Shown here: positions 37,117-40,021 of the stretch, one piece after another | Numbering within the stretch: position 1 is the stretch's first letter | Layout of the letters: each line of letters starts with the position of its first letter | NCBI GenBank assembly: GCA_013215055.1 | Contig: JABSRQ010000040.1 | Span: 1-40,021 of the forward strand | Length of the DNA: 40,021 bases | Direction of reading: 5' to 3' | Source of the DNA: Pseudomonadales bacterium | GTDB lineage: Bacteria; Pseudomonadota; Gammaproteobacteria; Pseudomonadales; DT-91 | Made by a program: the position numbers and the translations under genes | The notes under the pieces: generated by a model | What the model was told of the DNA's origin: nothing | Seen by the model: the letters and a program-made list of their open reading frames with translations, nothing else | Databases searched by the model: none

Positions 37117-40021
37117 TTATACCTGACTAGCGTTCAATCTTTTGGGCCTGAATAACAACAAAGAAAGTACACACAGATAATACCAGTGCATGGCACCTAA
37201 TCCCTTTAATTGACCAAAGTCGAAGACAAACTGGTTAGCCGGATTACAGTTGGCTAAATAATAATTACCTCCATCACGTATAGCCTGGCTTTGTTCTGCA
37301 CAGGTGTAATCGGTATATTCATGGGCGCCAATATCACACATGCCGGTACTATCATCCTGGCGGTTTTGGCCACGTTGATCTTCGATTACCGCACCACATT
37401 CGACCAAGTTCATCACGTCTCTGGCTACACTGGTTTCTGTTAAGGCTAATATTCTTGTAGCCGCTACAGAGCTAACATCATCTCCAGCATCATAAGAACT
37501 GACACCTACAACGATAGAATCTAACGTAGCGACATCTGTAGTAAATGAACCGGTATAACTGGAAACGTTTGGATCTGCCTCAGGCATAAACTGGCCTTCA
37601 GGCTTCACCCCTGATTTGGAATCAAAACCCAGCAAGTTAAAGCCACCATCCTTCAAACTATCCCATAAATAGAGGTTATGGCCTGAAGCTTCCGAGCCCG
37701 CCGTATTACCCACAATTAAAGACCGGGCTATATTTAATTCACTGGCCGAGGCCTGATAGATTGCACCACCATCCGTAGCCGAGCTATTGCCTACCAAAGT
37801 AACATACTCCAGGCTAACGGCACCTGAGGCAGAATTAACATAAATAGCACCACCATCGCCCTCGGCAGAATTTTTATGGAAGCTAGCATTAGTAATATCT
37901 AATCCTGCAGCCCCTGCCGAACTAATCGCACCAGCCACACCATCACTATGGTTGCTGATAAAAGACGAACGTTTAATGCTGATTTGGCCCGATGTTGAAC
38001 TCAACATGATAGCTCCTGCAGATGTACTGGCATCGTTAGCCTCAAACTCTGTATCGCTAATATCCAACATTGAGCTATCCGCACTATAAATTGCCCCACC
38101 AACAACAGCCACATTCGCTTTCAACAAACTGTGAGTAACGATTAGCTGACTGGCATTACCCTTAAGTAATATGGCGCCTGCCTGATTGGCTGAGCTATTA
38201 TTTTTAAATACAGAATGATCAAGTTTAACGATGGAGCCAGCATCCACTAACAATGCAGCCCCATTAGCCGCCTCATTAGCAATAAATTGCATATTCGACA
38301 GTTTAACTCTTGACGAATATACCCGTAAACCACCGCCGTCAATGGCAGATGATGGCGATGCGGCATTAATAATTAAACCGGATAACTTCACTTCATTCAC
38401 AGCCTGCACGCCATGATTAAAGACATCTATTAATCGAGTAGTTAACGAGGCGCTCGTTTTAGCCGTCACATCGGCAATAAGACTATTAGCCACATCCCCG
38501 GAAATGATGGTTATATTTACTGCGGAGTTTGCCTGAGTGGCCAGTTGTTCAGAGCCGTTAAAACCCCCCACCAACGAGAAACCCGCAGGTATAGACAGGG
38601 TCGCAGCCGGATGATAAACACCCGCCTCAATAAAGACTTCTCTGGCAACATCATCAATCTGAGCTTGTGATATAGCGTAACTGATATCATCACAGGCCAA
38701 CGCCCATGAAGAACAATCACCTGTCTTTGTTACACCAGAAGTCGACACAAAAACCTTGCCACAAACATCACCATAACCGTTACCATCCGCATCCGCCTGA
38801 GTGCTATTTTTTACCAATGGGCAGTTATCTAAATTATCTACCCTTCCATCCCCATCAACATCATCATCACAAACATCACCCAGACCATCTAAATCCAAAT
38901 CATCTTGGTTAGGATTGATAGTAAATGGGCAGTTGTCCTGATCCGGCGTATTCAAGTCACCATCACCGTCGATATCTGTGTCACAGGCATCACCCAGAGC
39001 ATCCGGATTGTTATTTAATTCTACATCAGTATTGGTCTGTAATGGGTTAGCAACTAGAGGGCAGTTATCCGGGAAACTATCCGCTACAGAATCATTATCA
39101 TCATCGGTATCGGCAATCATTCCACCTTCAGCATTATCAGGTGCACCATCACCATCGGTATCCGTATAACCTCCAATCGGAATCAAGCTATTCGTCCCAG
39201 TCGGATCCAGAAGATTTTCCATAACATCGGAAATACCATCTCCATCATCGTCATCGTCACAGGCGTCACCTAGATCATCAGGATTATTATTTAATAATAC
39301 ATCCGTGTTTAGCTGATTTAGGTTGCTATGATTGGGGCAGTTATCAAGATCATTGTTGACACCATCACCATCGGAGTCACTGTTAACCATCAGAGTGAAA
39401 TAGCCAGCCCCTGAAGGTAAAGCAACCGAGGTAAATGTCAGGGTTTTAGCAGTTGCATCATAACTGCCTGAGATGAGACTACCACCTGCAGTAAAATCAG
39501 TATTGGTATCGTAAAATAGCTGCATCTGATCCGCATTAGCTATACCACTGACATCAAAGGTCATCGTCACAGTGCTAATGCCGCCATTATTGAAGGCCCA
39601 GATTCGATTTAGACGAGAAGTCGCAATTGCCGGCTTGTTACTGGTGGTCGATGAAACATCGGCATTGTTATTACCCCACATCAAAAATTCGTTATTACCC
39701 ATGCCTGCTGGACTGCTCATTGCAACCCGGCCAGTGCCGCGGGCACTGCTGTGACTACTGCCATCAGAAGCCTGACCAATGCCTGCCACATCAAAGCCGT
39801 AAGTGACTCCAAGGGCATAACGGGCATAGCCCCCTATGCTTACGTTATATTTTGCAGCTATATAATTATTAACAATCGTTCGTTGTGCTTCATTAATATC
39901 TTTCTTAAAAAGAATAATCTCTGAAATCTTACCATCGAAATATTCATTAACAGCCGCGTCAGCTCCAGCACCCACTCTTGTCTCTACAGAAGTATTAGGA
40001 GCAAACTGCCCCTGACCTGTT
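37117..40021 (-). CDS. Large surface protein with LamG-like, TSP3 and beta-helix (Pmp-like) domains, 5' end cut by window
   Basis: The frame is open to the window edge, so the N-terminus is missing; the GTG at 39975 is internal. Visible order (numbered from there): the end of a LamG-type domain (about 1-48, YFDGKISEIILFKKDIN), a beta domain (about 50-197), five or six thrombospondin type 3 calcium loops (about 198-405), then a parallel beta-helix with polymorphic-outer-membrane-protein repeats (GGAIY, GGAI) to about 830. It ends in a C-terminal DIGAHE block of the choice-of-anchor Q kind, a hydrophobic segment and RPKR. That tail looks like a sorting anchor (GlyGly-CTERM-like, but without the Gly run). 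Probably exported and surface-anchored; adhesion is inferred. Confidence 0.88.
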   Translation of the reverse strand, partial: TGQGQFAPNTSVETRVGAGADAAVNEYFDGKISEIILFKKDINEAQRTIVNNYIAAKYNVSIGGYARYALGVTYGFDVAGIGQASDGSSHSSARGTGRVAMSSPAGMGNNEFLMWGNNNADVSSTTSNKPAIATSRLNRIWAFNNGGISTVTMTFDVSGIANADQMQLFYDTNTDFTAGGSLISGSYDATAKTLTFTSVALPSGAGYFTLMVNSDSDGDGVNNDLDNCPNHSNLNQLNTDVLLNNNPDDLGDACDDDDDGDGISDVMENLLDPTGTNSLIPIGGYTDTDGDGAPDNAEGGMIADTDDDNDSVADSFPDNCPLVANPLQTNTDVELNNNPDALGDACDTDIDGDGDLNTPDQDNCPFTINPNQDDLDLDGLGDVCDDDVDGDGRVDNLDNCPLVKNSTQADADGNGYGDVCGKVFVSTSGVTKTGDCSSWALACDDISYAISQAQIDDVAREVFIEAGVYHPAATLSIPAGFSLVGGFNGSEQLATQANSAVNITIISGDVANSLIADVTAKTSASLTTRLIDVFNHGVQAVNEVKLSGLIINAASPSSAIDGGGLRVYSSRVKLSNMQFIANEAANGAALLVDAGSIVKLDHSVFKNNSSANQAGAILLKGNASQLIVTHSLLKANVAVVGGAIYSADSSMLDISDTEFEANDASTSAGAIMLSSTSGQISIKRSSFISNHSDGVAGAISSAGAAGLDITNASFHKNSAEGDGGAIYVNSASGAVSLEYVTLVGNSSATDGGAIYQASASELNIARSLIVGNTAGSEASGHNLYLWDSLKDGGFNLLGFDSKSGVKPEGQFMPEADPNVSSYTGSFTTDVATLDSIVVGVSSYDAGDDVSSVAATRILALTETSVARDVMNLVECGAVIEDQRGQNRQDDSTGMCDIGAHEYTDYTCAEQSQAIRDGGNYYLANCNPANQFVFDFGQLKGLGAMHWYYLCVLSLLLFRPKRLNASQV

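Overview
The window looks like chromosomal DNA of a marine-type gammaproteobacterium related to the Pseudomonas/Cellvibrionales group. This rests on gene order rather than a database search: aspS-ruvCAB-ybgC-tolQRAB-pal-cpoB-queE-queC-tRNA-Lys and nadA/bepA/tusA/perM are both arrangements known from Pseudomonas, and the proteins (homodimeric AceE, two-lipoyl AceF, bacterial-type ProRS with editing insert) fit that placement.

Region 1 (1-4977, minus strand): the pyruvate dehydrogenase genes aceE and aceF. They sit behind an unusually structured leader: a candidate promoter with an overlapping 15-bp palindrome, a 12-bp hairpin with a T run, and a further hairpin next to the ribosome binding site. 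Lipoamide dehydrogenase (E3) is not in the operon.

Region 2 (4978-11900): tusA-perM-M16 peptidase (minus), divergent bepA (plus), then nadA (minus). Two envelope proteases are present, a pitrilysin-like lipoprotein and a BepA-type M48 enzyme with TPRs.

Region 3 (12047-23110, minus): tRNA-Lys(UUU), queuosine genes queC and queE, the Tol-Pal envelope machine (cpoB, pal, tolB, tolA, tolR, tolQ, ybgC), Holliday-junction genes ruvB, ruvA, ruvC, and aspS. The usual yebC between aspS and ruvC is absent, and no island sits beside the tRNA-Lys.

Region 4 (23111-27697): an HU/IHF-family protein with a basic histone-like tail, a three-gene set (HIT protein, NAD-dependent epimerase/reductase, small protein of unknown role), and proS.

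Region 5 (27700-40021) is accessory in character. Two very large calcium-repeat (thrombospondin type 3) surface proteins flank a lipid-acylation cassette. The first is a lipoprotein with lectin-like blocks. The second is cut by the window edge and has a polymorphic-outer-membrane-protein beta-helix and a C-terminal anchor. The cassette holds an OlsB/GlsB-like GNAT N-acyltransferase, an MMPL/RND exporter and two paralogous PlsC/hemolysin-type O-acyltransferases. The best reading is synthesis and export of an acyl-amino-acid (ornithine- or glycine-lipid-like) envelope lipid. This is an inference from families and order, and it is the most interesting system in the window.
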